In this document: in pieces, positions 1 through 12,062 of the stretch
Position numbering within the stretch: the first letter of the stretch is position 1
Layout of the letters: each line of letters starts with the position of its first letter
Assembly (NCBI GenBank): GCA_022494885.1
Contig: JAGVSM010005032.1
Span: forward strand, 186,001-250,000
Direction: 5' to 3'
From: Micrasema longulum
Lineage: Eukaryota; Arthropoda; Insecta; Trichoptera; Brachycentridae
Length of the DNA stretch: 64,000 bases
The notes under the pieces: model-generated
The model's input: the letters and a program-made list of their open reading frames with translations, nothing else
Database searches by the model: none
Told to the model about the DNA's origin: nothing
Translations under genes and position numbers: made by a program

Positions 1-36
1 TATCTACCTTTTCGGTGAAACGGCGTGATTTCTCCA
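1..36 (+). mobile_element. 3' end of LINE-A (RTE-like non-LTR retrotransposon)
   Basis: The first bases match the 3' end seen in other LINE-A copies of this window (for example near 21985-22005 and, reversed, near 61630), with the shared words 'gaaacggcgtgat'. The copy is cut by the window edge. Confidence 0.5.
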
Positions 37-763
37 AATCACCAAATTGGAAGCGGTATCTTCACTCTATCCAAAGATACGAGTTTAAATAAAAAAAATA
101 ATAAAGATTACTGTTTTCAGTTTTCAAATCAAACAACGAATTCGGAAAATATTTTGGCATTGGAGACCCCCAAACGGGGGTTTAACCAGTTTAACCAGTT
201 TTTAAAGATGTTAGTTACAACCTGCCGTCAGAGTAAGCCAATATTTTAACAAATTAGTTAATTTACAAACTCAATAAATTGACTTTATTGCAGTTTTACT
301 CGTTTATTATATGTAATTGCATATTTGTTTATAAAATTAATTTATGTACCCAACAATGTCATTTATAATGTTTATTATTGCTTAGTTTTATGTATGAAAA
401 ATATTTTTGGTAAACTTGTTACTAAATTAAAATAAACATTTTTATTGTACTTCCTACTCCCTACCAATCTCTGTAAAAAAAACGCCTTAAGTCGTGCATT
501 TGTGACAACCCTGTTTTATAAACATCTGGAAACTTAAAACGTCTTCACTAAACAAACGACCACGCCCCCTTTTCAAAAATTTTTACAAACTTTGGAATAG
601 TACGGACTCTAAGATGTATATACTCTAAGATCACACCGCTGCGCTGATAATACACTAAATAAATATTTGGCTTTGTTTAATACTTTATTTACAAATAAAA
701 AATTTAAAAAAACCAATGAACTTCCTCATTATAAAAATAAAGCAAGGATAATAATTATTTTAC

Positions 764-987
764 CGTATTTCTGGAACAATCCTGCATTTCTATGTTGGCG
801 GAGGTTAGCAATAATTTGACAACATCAACTTTGCCAGTGATGACCGCTTTCATAAGCGGAGTAACACGGAATTTATCACCAATATTAATGATTGCATTTT
901 TATCAAGCAAACTTTTCACACATTCATAATTAGCAATTAAACGTGTACTAGGACTTGAGCACGCACACATTAACGGTGTCTCTGAAT
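764..987 (-). CDS. Gasz: Gasz coding exon 4 (ankyrin repeats)
   Basis: The acceptor is tttttacag ending at 988. The exon encodes SETPLMCACSS, CVKSLLDKNAIINIGDKF and TPLMKAVITGKVDVVKLLLT. Reading on past 764 gives a stop after two codons, so a phase-0 donor (ACG then gtaaaa at 763-758) is preferred to a protein end here. The donor is not a strong consensus, so a truncated product ending NTVK is possible. Confidence 0.82.
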
Positions 988-3900
988 CTGTAAAAATAAT
1001 GTACAGACCAATTATTTCACCGTGATCATAGAACAATGACGGATGTACGAAAAATGCAACATTGACTTTTTTTATATAAGATCTTGGTGGGAAAACGAAT
1101 TCCCACGCGGGTGGGTGCGGGGCGAGTACCGGTACCAGTACCGATAAGGGCAGGTATGAAAGTCATAAAAACGTTAATAAGATATTGTTATAAATTGAGT
1201 ATTACAACCAGAATTATCTTCTTTAAAAAAAAAGTTTTAACTAAAATATTTCAATAAAGATTTTTTTTAAAGTATTACTGAAGGCATAATTTTATGTAGA
1301 AATAAAGAAAAATGTCACAAAAATGTATGTGATTTAAAATGCTTGTAATTCTTTTTTAAAAAAATAAAAAAAAATTGTTTCTGCCACTTCCATGTTTAAT
1401 TTATTATCTTCAAATTATTACAACAAATTTTAATTTGATACATAGTCTTTATTGAGATCCCAGATACCTAAGTTTAGTCTAAATTTAAAATGGCATAATA
1501 TGCAGCTTTAAGTATATTTTTTACCTATTACCTTTAAAAATTATTGTTTTTTTCTAATTTGTTTTTTTATTATTGCGCGATTAAAAAAACATTGGTTTTA
1601 AAATGGCAAAATCGTATGATTTCCTCGTTTTGCGTGCGTTTTACCAGACTACAGCGTTAATGGTTTTTCATGTTGGTTTAAATTTTTTTTTTAGAAAAAG
1701 ATAAATTTACGTTCTTATGATTTACCCAAATATTTAATTTTGAGGGCCATTTTCAACGAGTTGTAAATAACTCATTATTAGAAAATGAGAATCAAGTTGG
1801 GGTAGAGTGGAATTCAAACCACGGACCTTTCAGTTGTGAGTCCGAGACACTAGCCATGGGACAACAACCCGAGTCAATAATTAATTAATAAATAATTGGT
1901 GTCCTGACAAAGAGACAGGTACATCTTGAAAAACCGGCAGACATAGAAAAGTCGGTTAGTGGTTATATCCAAATATTTAATAACATTTAGTAAATTAATT
2001 ATATTATTTCCTTGTTATACTATTAGACTTTCCCAATTATATCGATGTGTTAATAATATACATAATTATTATTGATATATGTCTCGTAGTGTAGTAGTTC
2101 TACACTGCAGTATTTCATTGTTTCTGGACTAGCACCTGAAGCGTAAGACTGATCACTCACCTTCAACATAACAAAAATTATCAAGATATTTTGCAATTGG
2201 AGCGCCAATGTAGCACCCTATGCACCACTGAGCATGGAAGGGGAAATGATAGTGATGGACATTTACATAAAATGTCTTTCAGGTTACTGAGAGTTAAATA
2301 TTTAAAATTATTGTATATTATAAAGAAGACCTAAAGACATTGCATGACCAAATCCAAAAAATACATTAAGATAAGTCAAAAGTCAGAATAATCAGTGGGC
2401 ATGAATGAGAATAAGTATGAATGCAGAGGAAGCAAGGTACGTTTGTAAAGATGGAGTGGTGTGGCATTCTATCCACTCTGCCTGCCCCTAACGGAAAACA
2501 GTGTGATGGTTTGTTTGTTTGTTGATGTGTTTATAGACAGCATAGAAAGGATGAATTTTAGGGAAGATGTAGGTTAAACATAAAATAAAGGGGATATACA
2601 TCCCAAACGTAGGAACTTAGCAATTAATAATCAATGGATTCCTCGTCAATACCGCACTCTAACCAATAACTACATACATTGAACTTAAAAAAATGATTAT
2701 ATACAATACAATGGTCAATTTTCAATCAGATAATTAGCGCCTTACCATAGTGAAAATTTGGATCTGCTCCATTTTTTAATAAGAATTCTACGATATGCGA
2801 TTGCGATTGATAAGCTGCACACATCAATGGGCTTTTACTTATTAAAACTGTATTCAGATTAAATTGAGGATCTGAAAAAGAAAAACTGTGTTTTACATTT
2901 TATTTATTTATTAACGGACATTGTCCATGTATACAATTTATAAGGTTTAAATATTACAATAAAAGAATAGTTTAAAACGTTTAAAAAAAAGAAAAGAAGC
3001 ATTGACAAACATAAGGGACATCGAGACAAGATCTGGACTATTTATGTAATAAATATACAAGGAAATTGAATGTAGAGATCATAAAACCAGAGTTTGCCGC
3101 TGGTACGATTGAACAATTAAAGGTAACCATTTCAAAACAGAACATTAGCTCTTTCAGCCCGGATGTTTATTAAAATACATATATACAAAATTTAAGACTG
3201 ATTTATTTATTTATTACCCACTGAAATTAAAAAGCGGTAAGTTTTTTAAAAAATCACTGGTATACCGTCACTATTTTTTTTTGCTTAAGTTGGTGGTCAG
3301 AATTACACAGAAAAGTTTGCTTTTTAGTTTGACAGCTGACTTTTGGCTGGTTTGTTTGTTTTAGATTAATTTCCTGTTGGCCTTCTAAGTTATATTTAAG
3401 GCAAGTTTAAAATATATTTAGCTTAAATAATTTGATTGAATAAATATACATTGTAAGACAATAATAAATTTTTCATGAAATGCTCTATTATCAGTTTGAG
3501 AGCCAGCATTTATTAATAATTAATGTAAGATCATTTCTAAAGTATAAAAGAAAACATATATATATGTCAAAAATTTAGAATAATTCCTAACTGTGTTTTC
3601 ATTATTTCTGAAAATTCATATCCAAACTGTGAGAAAACTTTAATTATAAATCTCCTTTTAGCAATTAAAAAATCATAATTAATCTGCAAATTATTTCACA
3701 TAATCAATACATCAAAATGTACTTTACCATTATGTAAGTTGATTAAGATAGAGAAAGTGAATTACAGTCAAACTTTGTTATAACAATTGCGGAAAAAACA
3801 AGATCTCGGATGTAATGAGAAAACATTAGTTGACATTTTAGTTTATGGTTTTCTCCATACATTCATTCACTTTTATAAAGAAGTTTTTCTCGGACATACT

Positions 3901-6032
3901 GAACAAAAATATTGTCAACAGTTTAGCAAAAACTCTTTAATTATTTAAAACCATAATTTTCAAAATAAGAACCTGAGTAATAAAATCCAAACGGGCGGTT
4001 AACTGAGGATCTATGGTGCTGGGTGTCAGGATCGGACGAAATTTATGACACCGTGTAAGTGACAACATTGAAAAATCTTACACATGGTTAAATTGGGTAT
4101 AAAAAATCCAAGCTTTGTGCTCATTGAGTACCAGCTTGGTACCACATTACAAGTTCTTTTGTAGTTTTTGATCGACATCCTTATTTCAGGGGTTTTTACA
4201 ATATTTTTTAGATTTTAAAATGTTCTATGGTCAATGCGTAATAAACATTACGAGTGGGTGATAATGTATAAGTTAAAAACTAACCCTTGAATTATTAACA
4301 TTTCTACCAACAAAAGAAAGTCTCACAATTCAAGAAAAAATGCCAATTATTTGTGAAATAGAATGTGACACGAAAAATGTTGAAGTTTATAAAAAGTTTT
4401 CTTTATACTTATCCACAGTGTCAACATTGTAGAAAAAAAAATAATGCTTATTTATTTGCATTTGAAATTTAGAAAGTGGTATGTTTGCAAGCATTTTTAA
4501 CTATCTGTCTATTTATTTATCCCACCAAATACTGAGTGTGACCTTAGAGCCGTGAATACACGGTTTGGTCGTCGACGCGGATGCATAGCCGGAAAATCCC
4601 CATGATTTTGTATACTTGGGGTTATCGTGTTCGATCCATTCTTTGTCCCCAGTCACAATGCGATGCAGAAACCCCTTCCATCTTTACCTTTCAAGCAACT
4701 GTAAGCCACAAGCGAAGAAACGTCGTTCAACATTTCTCTGTTTCCACACGTATTGCACCCAATTTTCTTGATTTTGAATCATTCCCATGGTTTTGAGGCA
4801 TTTTGAAATTGCTTTTTGAGTCACTCCCAATGATCGTGCGAATTCTTTTTGCCTTCATCAAGTAATGCCTCTAATTCTGCATCTTTGAAAATCTTCTCTC
4901 TTCCACCGCTACAGAGGTCTTAGACGTGAAAATCACCGTACTTGAAGCATTTAAACCTCTCACGACACGTTCTTCCACTAACATCAGCCTCACCACAAGT
5001 ACTTGAGAGCATTCGATGAGCCTCAGCTGTAGATTTCTTCATGTTGAAGCAGAAAACCTCCCGCATTTGACAAATTTGGCTTGTAAACTGTCATTTTCAA
5101 TCGTGAATAACTTTGTGATACAGACTAGTGATTCTATGAAGTTAGGTTGACAGATGCCTAAGTTTATTGCATAACGCGTATGATTTATTTATTTCGACCA
5201 CTACTTACCCCTACAGCCGTTTACAGGAAATTGGCAGAAGCAAAGTTGTTCGCCTAATAAGTGTCAGTATATATTTGAATAAATGTAATATACCTGTCCC
5301 TAAATTAGTTATTTTGGAAAAACACGTATGGAAGTTTTTTTTTTATGTAAGCAATATGTTCTTAGATAAATCAAATTAACAAAAAAAAAAAAGTGGCAGC
5401 AAAAGCTACATGCCGCAAAAAATCTGAAGTTTAAACATAAATGTGTAAATAAGTAACATTACCACTGGAAAGAAAATCAGTAACTGTAGTTAAATCTCCA
5501 TTCAAACATGCAGTCTCTAATATTTCTTCTTTTGGCTTCTGATTTGAAATAAACTTTGTGTTTGGGTTGATAACACGTTTTTTTATCTTATCCTGTAATA
5601 TTAAGAAACATTAGTATGCATGTAATAATAGTAGTAATTTTATACCCAAAAATGTAAAAACACAAATTTAATCAAAACTGTTAGTTATGTGTTAAGCACT
5701 TACTTAGTTGGATAATTTATTTTTATATATTAATTAAGTGGGGAATATGATTTAAATTGATTTGTACATCATCCCTGATTACAATCTTAATCGACCGTTA
5801 AAATAAGCAAGCATCTAATAATTTAAGTGCCTTCCGCACCATTAAGGATAATATGAAATAATATGGAAATATAGTTATTGATTTCATATGAACATCAAAT
5901 TATTCGGCCAAAACACCATTAATAACCATATTAAATATAATAAAACATATTTTCACTTACGAATGAAGTCGAAAAGTTATCAAAAAAATAATCCTCTTCA
6001 CTGTCAGTGTCCGAGTAGCCACCTGCAAACAT
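764..6032 (-). CDS. Gasz: Gasz (ASZ1), ankyrin-repeat piRNA-pathway protein, 5' part of gene
   Basis: Four minus-strand exons (5961-6032, 5463-5592, 2746-2871, 764-987) join without a frame break into 184 codons. The family is known as a mitochondrial outer-membrane factor that recruits piRNA-biogenesis proteins such as Armitage in germ cells. Seen here: an acidic start (SDTDSEEDYFFDNF) of the kind found in ASZ1 proteins, a linker (ETACLNGDLTTV), then ankyrin repeats with the TPLM / VVKLLL signatures (SPLMCAAYQSQSHIVEFLL, TPLMCACSS, TPLMKAVITGKVDVVKLLL). All introns begin GT and end AG, and each split codon is restored at the junctions. The SAM domain, leucine zipper and membrane anchor of the family are not present, so the gene should continue leftward beyond the donor at 763-762; no further exon was recognised in 1-760. 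Its introns hold a mariner remnant, SINEs and a LINE tail. Confidence 0.85.
1690..1885 (-). mobile_element. SINE-B copy (tRNA-derived)
   Basis: The reverse strand has a tRNA-like head with A-box 'tggctagtgtctcgg' and B-box 'ggtttgaattcc', then a body ending in 'aaatatttgggtaaatcataagaacg'-type sequence (partial match shared with the copies at 36.4 and 35.0 kb). It lies in Gasz intron 3. Confidence 0.7.
1897..1975 (+). repeat. solo end of the 26.03-kb MITE family
   Basis: The words 'cagacatagaaaagtcggt' and 'agtggtta' recur at 26200-26232, the right end of a MITE with TA target duplication. Only one end is visible here. Confidence 0.5.
2081..2262 (+). mobile_element. SINE-A copy, internally deleted
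   Basis: It has an A-box-like start 'gtctcgtagtgtagtagtt', then the body words 'ctgaagcgtaagactgatca' and 'ccctatgcaccactgagca', all shared with SINE-A copies at 18.3 and 42.5 kb. The B-box part is missing. Confidence 0.65.
2322..2520 (+). mobile_element. LINE-A 3' fragment
   Basis: The sequence 'gcatgaccaaatccaa' followed by 'aatgcagaggaagcaaggta' and 'tgtggcattctatccactct' is the decayed C-terminal end of LINE-A, best seen at 61.6-62.1 kb. It ends in a (tttg)n-like tail. No ORF survives. Confidence 0.65.
2746..2871 (-). CDS. Gasz: Gasz coding exon 3 (ankyrin repeat)
   Basis: The acceptor is ctttttcag ending at 2872 and the donor gtaagg begins at 2745. It encodes PQFNLNTVLISKSPLMCAAY and HIVEFLLKNGADPNFHY, a full ankyrin helix pair with the NGADPN turn. 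It begins and ends inside codons that match the neighbouring exons. Confidence 0.88.
2872..4559. other. Gasz intron 2, AT-rich part
   Basis: This intron stretch is AT-rich. A (taaa)-type tail on the minus strand near 2895-2915 suggests the 3' end of a LINE. Nothing else is recognised. Confidence 0.4.
4560..5095 (-). pseudogene. mariner transposase remnant
   Basis: The reverse strand reads, over several frames, as a mariner transposase from its N-terminal helix-turn-helix to just past the first catalytic aspartate. Visible blocks are MREVFCFNMKKSTAEAH, GEADVSGRTCRERFKCF, RSLGVTQKAISKCLKTMGMI, NVERRFFACG, FLHRIVTGDKEWI and NPKYTKSWGF. VTGD carries the first D of the DD(34)D triad. The frame is broken by several shifts and stops, and the second half (remaining two catalytic D) is absent. 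It lies within Gasz intron 2, in the same orientation as the gene. Confidence 0.85.
5463..5592 (-). CDS. Gasz: Gasz coding exon 2
   Basis: The acceptor is tattacag ending at 5593 and the donor gtaatg begins at 5462. The exon holds 43 codons plus one base and encodes DKIKKRV...ILETACLNGDLTTVTDFLSS, the start of the ankyrin region. Confidence 0.85.
5961..6032 (-). CDS. Gasz: Gasz coding exon 1
   Basis: The exon has 24 codons from ATG at 6032 to donor gtaagt at 5960. This start is chosen because it is the only ATG in frame and gives MFAGGYSDTDSEED, like the acidic N-terminus of ASZ1. It ends in phase 0. Confidence 0.85.
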
Positions 6033-6429
6033 CTTTTAATAATTGATGGAATACCTTTGGTTAAAAAAATGCAGATTGCACGATGTGCAATAAACTATAA
6101 CACAACTATAACGTATTAAATTAAATCACTCTGAATCACTCCACTGGCCACCGGCCCAAATTCGAGTTATTTATTGTTCGGTCGTTTCGTTGTTTGTACC
6201 GATGAAAGTAGTCGACTACATTCGATGGGTAAATGTAGTCGACTGAAAGCCCGAATGCAGTAATGTAGACGAATGAATTCACTCAGAATATTAGGTAGCC
6301 TCCTCCCAAGCCAAGGGTAAACATCTTTTCCAACTGAAGCCAAATGTAACAGAAAAGCCTTGGTTTTCCAAAGTGATTCTGAACAAGTTTGAGACATCCT
6401 CCATATGCAGAATGCGCATTGGGCACTGC

Positions 6430-6690
6430 TGCAATGGTTCTCACCTGTTCAAAATCCATGTCCGGGACTCTGCCATTTGCGAATGTCAGCTAGAATTATG
6501 AGGAAAATTTAAACCATATTTTTTTTGGATGCTCCATAAATGATTGTTATCCTGATTTCCTATCCGACCTCTCTGATATTAATATCCCATTCCCTATTCT
6601 AACTCTCCTGTCCCCACCCAATAAACGTGTATTTAAAATCCTATGTAAATATCTAGTTGTAAATGGTGTCAAGCTGTAAACATGTTTTAT
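6430..6690 (+). mobile_element. LINE C-terminal remnant (possible)
   Basis: The plus strand reads HIFFGCSINDCYPDF followed by LLSPPNKRVFKILCKYL before a stop, resembling the tail of an insect LINE ORF2 after its cysteine motif. It is short and frameshifted. Confidence 0.4.
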
Positions 6691-6859
6691 TATTATATGT
6701 ATATATTATATTAAATACTAACATACTAACTTGTACATATTATATTACTAACACATGTGTATATTTGTAAAAAAAAAAAACAAAAATACTCGACACTGGC
6801 CAGAACACCCAAGTTGAGATGTGAAAAGGCCATGAAAAAACGAAGAAGAAGAATGAATT

Positions 6860-7105
6860 CACTCGACTACAAATAGACCAATGGGCGAGCTTTACGCCGA
6901 CTATCGGATGAATGAGTAATTTCCAAACTAATGAATTCACTCGACTACGAATAGACCAATAGGCGTGCGTTATATTTATTCGAGTACAAATAGACCAATG
7001 GACGAGCCTCACGCCGACTATCGAATGAATTAGTAATTTCCAAACTAATAAATTCACTCGACTACAAATGGACCAATGGGCGAGCTTTACGCCGACTACT
7101 TTCAT
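6860..7105. repeat. minisatellite with about 80-115 bp units
   Basis: About three imperfect units share 'attcactcgactac', 'atagaccaatgggcgagc', 'acgccgactatcg' and 'agtaatttccaaacta'. Each unit has a CCAAT word. The open reading frame on the minus strand here (6740-7111) is a by-product of the repeats. Confidence 0.8.
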
Positions 7106-7111
7106 CGCCAA

Positions 7112-8160
7112 CTAATTCGTTATTACGTAATGGGCGCTGGGATCTGGCGGACGGGATAGTTGAAATAAAATGCTTTTGTTTTTGGTAGTTATGTCAGCAC
7201 AGATAAAATAAAAATGTAAATTAATATAATTAATATATAAAGTGCATCATTTAACAATAAAATAAAGTGACGTTTGTTTATAGGTCTGCTATAAAATTTA
7301 TATCAAATCCATCCGATCTAAAACATCAACACAATAACAGCTGATTGTAGTTTTACATGCGTGACCTAAACAATAATTATGAAACAAAAATATTTTTATT
7401 TTCATCCTTTCTTTGGCAGATAAATATTAGGTTATGTCAAGTAAAAATAACCACATACTATTACCCATGTAAATACTTATTCTAAATACCATAAAATAAG
7501 GATCATGGTTTACATGATTATTATTGCCATAGTAAAAAAAAAAAAAACTGACGTACCTAATGTTTGGATAATGTATATAGCGCCATTTTTGTGAAAATCG
7601 CCTCCTACGTAGGTTTATAATTTGTTGCTCTACGGGTGGTATTTTTTAATTTTCAAACCATGTCTCCATTTTCCCATTTGTTTGTTTGAAAATCAGTATT
7701 AATTTGTTTTTAAAAAAAAATATTTTTTTGAATTACTTTTTTATTAGGGTCACATACAATAAACACACGACTTTTTTTATATTCACGTCCCGGCTTTCTA
7801 AAAATAAAATCCGTATTAGTACGTGACTTTTGTTTTTCATATTATATTATTAGTTTAAGTAAAATAAAAATTCAAAACATTTGAAAATATTCTAGAATGT
7901 AACCAACTCTAAGTTTTCATACAATGTAGGTATCGTTTTTTGCTTGTGTTCATGTTGTTATTCCTTTATATTTGTGTTGTTTTTAATTTTAATTTGTAAA
8001 TCTATGTCACTTGTTTTTGACCGATGTTATCGCGTTTTGGTAGAAGGCTCTTTTTCTTATAAAGAAAAAAAAGTACCTTACATTCCCAAAGCATGGATAT
8101 TTCTCCCGAAAAACGGAGTTTGTCTTTGAATAAATTTCTGTGTCTATTGTCTATGGTATA
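7112..8160. other. AT-rich intergenic DNA
   Basis: No gene, RNA or clear repeat was seen apart from homopolymer runs. Confidence 0.4.
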
Positions 8161-8164
8161 CCGG

Positions 8165-8246
8165 AAATAAATGATTCATTCGAATGATTATTTCGATTAT
8201 TTCCTTCATTCGATTAGTAAATTTAGTCGATTATTTTCATCTCTAG
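8165..8246 (-). repeat. hAT-like element end
   Basis: On the reverse strand the block begins ctagagatgaaaataatcga, resembling the TAGAGATG termini of some hAT-type MITEs, followed by palindromic 'attcgaatgaat'. Related to the inverted ends at 6.2/7.1 kb. The other end was not found. Confidence 0.4.
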
Positions 8247-8410
8247 TTGTTTGCATAGATTAAAAAGATTAAAAAGATTGTAAAAGATACTGACAGTTGT
8301 GACATGTTACAAGATTGATAAAATAAATGTTAAGTACCTACTTAGGTGTTTTAATATGAGGGAAAAGTATATCACGGGGGAATACATGGAAAATGAAAAA
8401 GATTGTATTA

Positions 8411-8656
8411 TTATGGGGAAATTTGGTTATTTGAGAGAGTGGCGAGGTTGAGAAAAATTGAAGATGAGATTTGATTATCCCGGAGGCTGTAAAAATCAAG
8501 TTCTGCGTTCGCGCGCATGAATAGACGGAAGCTGTCTGTCTCTCCGCTAACTAAGGGAAAGCGAGAGCATTCACCGAACGGAAACTTGAGATGTAATAGA
8601 AGATCGCGTCTTCCTGGTGCCATATCGAATATGTGGTATACAAGTTGATTCGCCAT
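8411..8656 (-). other. 81-codon ORF of unknown status
   Basis: An ATG-to-stop frame that starts MANQLVYHIFDMAPGRRDLL. Its 8480-8640 part is clearly richer in GC than its surroundings. No splice signals or family match are evident, so it may be a promoter segment or repeat rather than a gene. Confidence 0.15.
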
Positions 8657-8659
8657 GTG

Positions 8660-11035
8660 TTTCTTTGTTTGTATTCCCCATGGTAATAATGTTATTTTAA
8701 TTAAAACTTAATGGATTTAAAGCCCATAAGAAAATAAAGAAAACTTAAATCTTTTCTGAAAACGTGTAAATTGGAATATAATTGAAAAAGCTTGAATGTT
8801 TTATGTACCTATGTTTGTTAAACTAGAAAATGGAAATAATCCTACAGCTAATTATAAACATGAGAACAAAAAAAGAAAATACTTGCAAAGCTAGGTCCTT
8901 AATTGAAATTAACAATAGACGGAATATTTGTAAATACTTGGTAACAGCTCAGGTAAATGGATTTATTTTTAAATGTGGTAATTAAATGTGGTTCTTTTCA
9001 GAATTGACAAACATGAACTAAAAAATTATTATAATCAAAATGTATTGTTGTTGAGAAATCCTAGAATAGAAAACAAAAGAATGTACTGGAAAGTTTTATT
9101 TGTTCTTCTTGAAATATTTTTAAATATCTCCGCGTTTTTTCCCATTACAAACAAAGGTTGATTTTATGGTGAATAATGAAAATACCTGCTTATTTTACGG
9201 GAAAAAAGGTTTTAATGCATACATATTTTAGCTTGTATCAAATATGGTAATTTTAAACTTCTTCATAAATTTGTGATATTGTTTGCATTATCTATTGATA
9301 AGTAATCACTGACTACTGAAGGCAAAATAATTACAAGTTAACAATTAATGTTTACATTGAGTTATTTAGATAAATACCATTTAAGTTAAAGTTATTGTTG
9401 TAGTGATTTTAGTTAAAAAATTACAAAATATGTGTTTTTGCATTGATGCTATTAGATCTTTATTTATTTTTAAATCATGGCTATCCTATGTCCGTGGTTC
9501 ATAATAAATACACTGTAAACGGTAGGTATTATTCATAATTAATAACCTTATGTGGATATTCATACGTATAAATGATCTAAAATTTAAAATAATGTGAAAA
9601 CATCTCTAGTATTCAATATTATACGAAGCAATTGAAAATATTTTCAATGGAATGTGAAAAGAAAAGCGCCAGAATGCCTTGCGTTTTTTCTGCATATAGT
9701 GTTGTAAATGTGCATATTAGGTAACACATAGATATGTGTTACTTTAATTACATATTGCACATAAGCTTGACAAAATGTTGAAATTACTACATAATTCAAA
9801 GCCGATATCCATAAAATTAGGAGAGCGAATGGACGAAGAATAAACGAATGAAATATTTGCAGTGCGAACATCGAAGGGTGCATAACTTAAAAAAATCACA
9901 ATCAAACCCAATAATTTCCTGAGAGTATAAAACATCGGAAGGTAGTAAAATCTAGGAGTAGGTACAATATTTCATAGGTACTCTTCATCAATTTAACATA
10001 GGGGAAATGAAGTGCTTAGTTATGTGTTTTACTTAACATCACAGCTTATGTAAATACATTAAAAAAAAGTCATATAAATATTAAAGGGGAGACTCACATA
10101 CTTCGACTTCTTGAAATTTCTTGATTTGGCGATCTAGCGGCAAAAAATATAAGCTTTCAGAATTAACCCAAAAATGTAATCATTTTATGGTCATTCTAGT
10201 TTGGCTGTGTTTTCAGAGATGTCTCTAAAAGTCACCGTAAAGGTCATTCAGAACGAAGTACTATTTAAAAACAAAACACTGCAACGCATTTTTTTTTTTT
10301 ACAATTTTAAAAAATATATTTTTTTCTCAAATAATCCAAACACAAGATAATTGCTACCTTTTCTGACAGTTCAAAGAATGTTTTCTAAGATTAAATGTAA
10401 GGAAAAAGCATCCGAGACATGTTTATGTTTTAGAAATATACCAAAAAACATTAATAAAGTTACAGAATACATCTCACTAACCAAATATATTATTTAACTT
10501 CTTCCACTGAATAACAAAACTTCTAACTAGAAATTAATGTGTAACAAAAACGGGCCATCCGTCGATTTGTTATGTAGTAACTTTTTTTAACTGAGGTAGG
10601 CAGTCTGTGGCAAATTTTTTGCTTTTGCGCAAAACAAATTTTTTACGCACCGTCAAACGTGACAATTTTGCCCAGTTTTACCAAACTTTTACAATATCAT
10701 AATTTTTTTGTATAGGGCTACTCCTATCCATTTTGTTGAATAGTGATAGGTAATGAAACTAAGCTGATTTGGTATTTTAATGTCACAATCAGCAATGCCA
10801 GATAATTAGCCACGTGACTCGAATCTCGGCCTTTGGCAGATAAGTGATTTTTAATACTAAATCAATTGAGTAGATATCCAATTTTGAAATCAACATCGAT
10901 TTTTGATTACGTTTTTTCTTCATACTTGTCACACGTATATAATACTATTCGAAAGTGTGAGTGAAAAACAAAAATCGATTTTTCCCTAAATTTTGACCTG
11001 AATGACAAATTCTGTGACAGTCTTCTACATCAATG
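8660..11035. other. AT-rich intergenic DNA
   Basis: No supportable gene. Short ORFs at 9644-9935 overlap one another in different frames and resemble no family. Confidence 0.4.
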
Positions 11036-11037
11036 AC

Positions 11038-11222
11038 ATTCTTCTTCAAGTTAAGTCATGTCTTTCTCGGTCTTCCTTATTGTCTTCATTCATTAACATG
11101 CATTCACATGGTCCCTTAAGCTATTTTTTGCCATCCATTCGCTCTACATGTCCAAATTAACACATCACTCCATCATATTGCAAGGATCTTGATTTAGTCG
11201 ATAATGCTTGTCTCAGTCTTAT
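11038..11222 (-). mobile_element. LINE-A fragment
   Basis: The plus-strand words 'tcatgtctttctcgg', 'ccattcgctctacatgtcca' and 'gataatgcttgtctcag' match the reverse-oriented LINE-A at 61.79-61.94 kb. It corresponds to the RT C-terminal region around the ERM motif. Confidence 0.7.
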
Positions 11223-11229
11223 ACAGGTG

Positions 11230-11875
11230 GCCGGAGAAGTGACGTCCAAAGGAAAAATGGAGACGCCTCGTGTTGAGGGGTATTCGAATCACCCCTATGT
11301 ATGTTCCGCGATATTGCATAGTTTTCGAGTTATGATTTTTTAAATTGGTTTTTAAAAATTTTCGTCTGGATCGGTTTTCATTTTTAAAAAAATAATTTGT
11401 GGAAAGTTTTTTTGTTTTTTTTTTGCATCTTATTAAATTTAAATTGTGCTTTCACGCATAAAATAATCAGCTTCATAACATTAATAAAACCTACGGAAGT
11501 TTTGACTTAAAATTGAGAATTTACGTTCGAGCGAGTCGGACTTGAATTTTCAAGTTTAAATCAAAAATCCAAAAAGGTGATTTCATTGTTTTTAAATAAC
11601 TTTGAAAACTGCTCTAGACTCTCAGCTTTCATAATAATACAAAAAAAGTATAACTTAACATTCGCTGAAATCAGCCTTCAAAGTTATTAAAGCGGAAAAT
11701 TCCTAAGATAGTCATTTGATTAAAAAAATACATTATTGCAATTTTTATCATTCCCAAGGCAAAAATGATAAAAAGTGTGTAAAGTAAATAAAAATGTAAG
11801 AAAGCTATGATCTGGATATTTTAAGTTTAATCATGAATATTTTCTCCGAAATGTTTTCAAACATTGGGTTGTCCG
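11230..11875. other. unclassified AT-rich block
   Basis: A GC-richer start (11230-11340) is followed by AT-rich sequence. It has the look of a repeat, but no second copy was recognised in this window. Confidence 0.25.
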
Positions 11876-11879
11876 TTAA

Positions 11880-12062
11880 TTTTTTTTACCTTACATGTTT
11901 ATCGTGTTTATGAATATATATTGTATACCAATATTGTATTGCCCTTGTTTGTCTTTGCTACATAGTTTTATGTTATTTTTGTTAAGTTTCTTGCATACAC
12001 TCGTATGTTTCTTTGTGTAACTGTTGTAATTGACTAAGGCCGTATCCATAATAAATAAATTG
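11880..12062 (+). mobile_element. LINE 3' end (possible)
   Basis: The block ends 'aggccgtatccataataaat' + aaatt, the style of insect LINE 3' ends with a (taaa) tail. No coding part is visible. Confidence 0.3.

Larger units (their letters stand above)
6199..7107. mobile_element. possible element with short inverted ends 'gatgaaagtagtcg'
   Basis: The word 'gatgaaagtagtcg' near 6201 is mirrored by 'cgactactttcatc' near 7093-7106. Related sequence occurs at 8165-8246. The interior holds a LINE tail and a minisatellite. No target duplication is clear, so the limits are tentative. The block begins about 170 bp upstream of the Gasz start codon. Confidence 0.35.

Noticed and set aside
6740..7111. 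123-codon minus-strand ORF with repeated WSICSRVN motifs
   Set aside because: The repeats come from the minisatellite; codons in different units are not conserved as protein and the ORF runs into poly-A.
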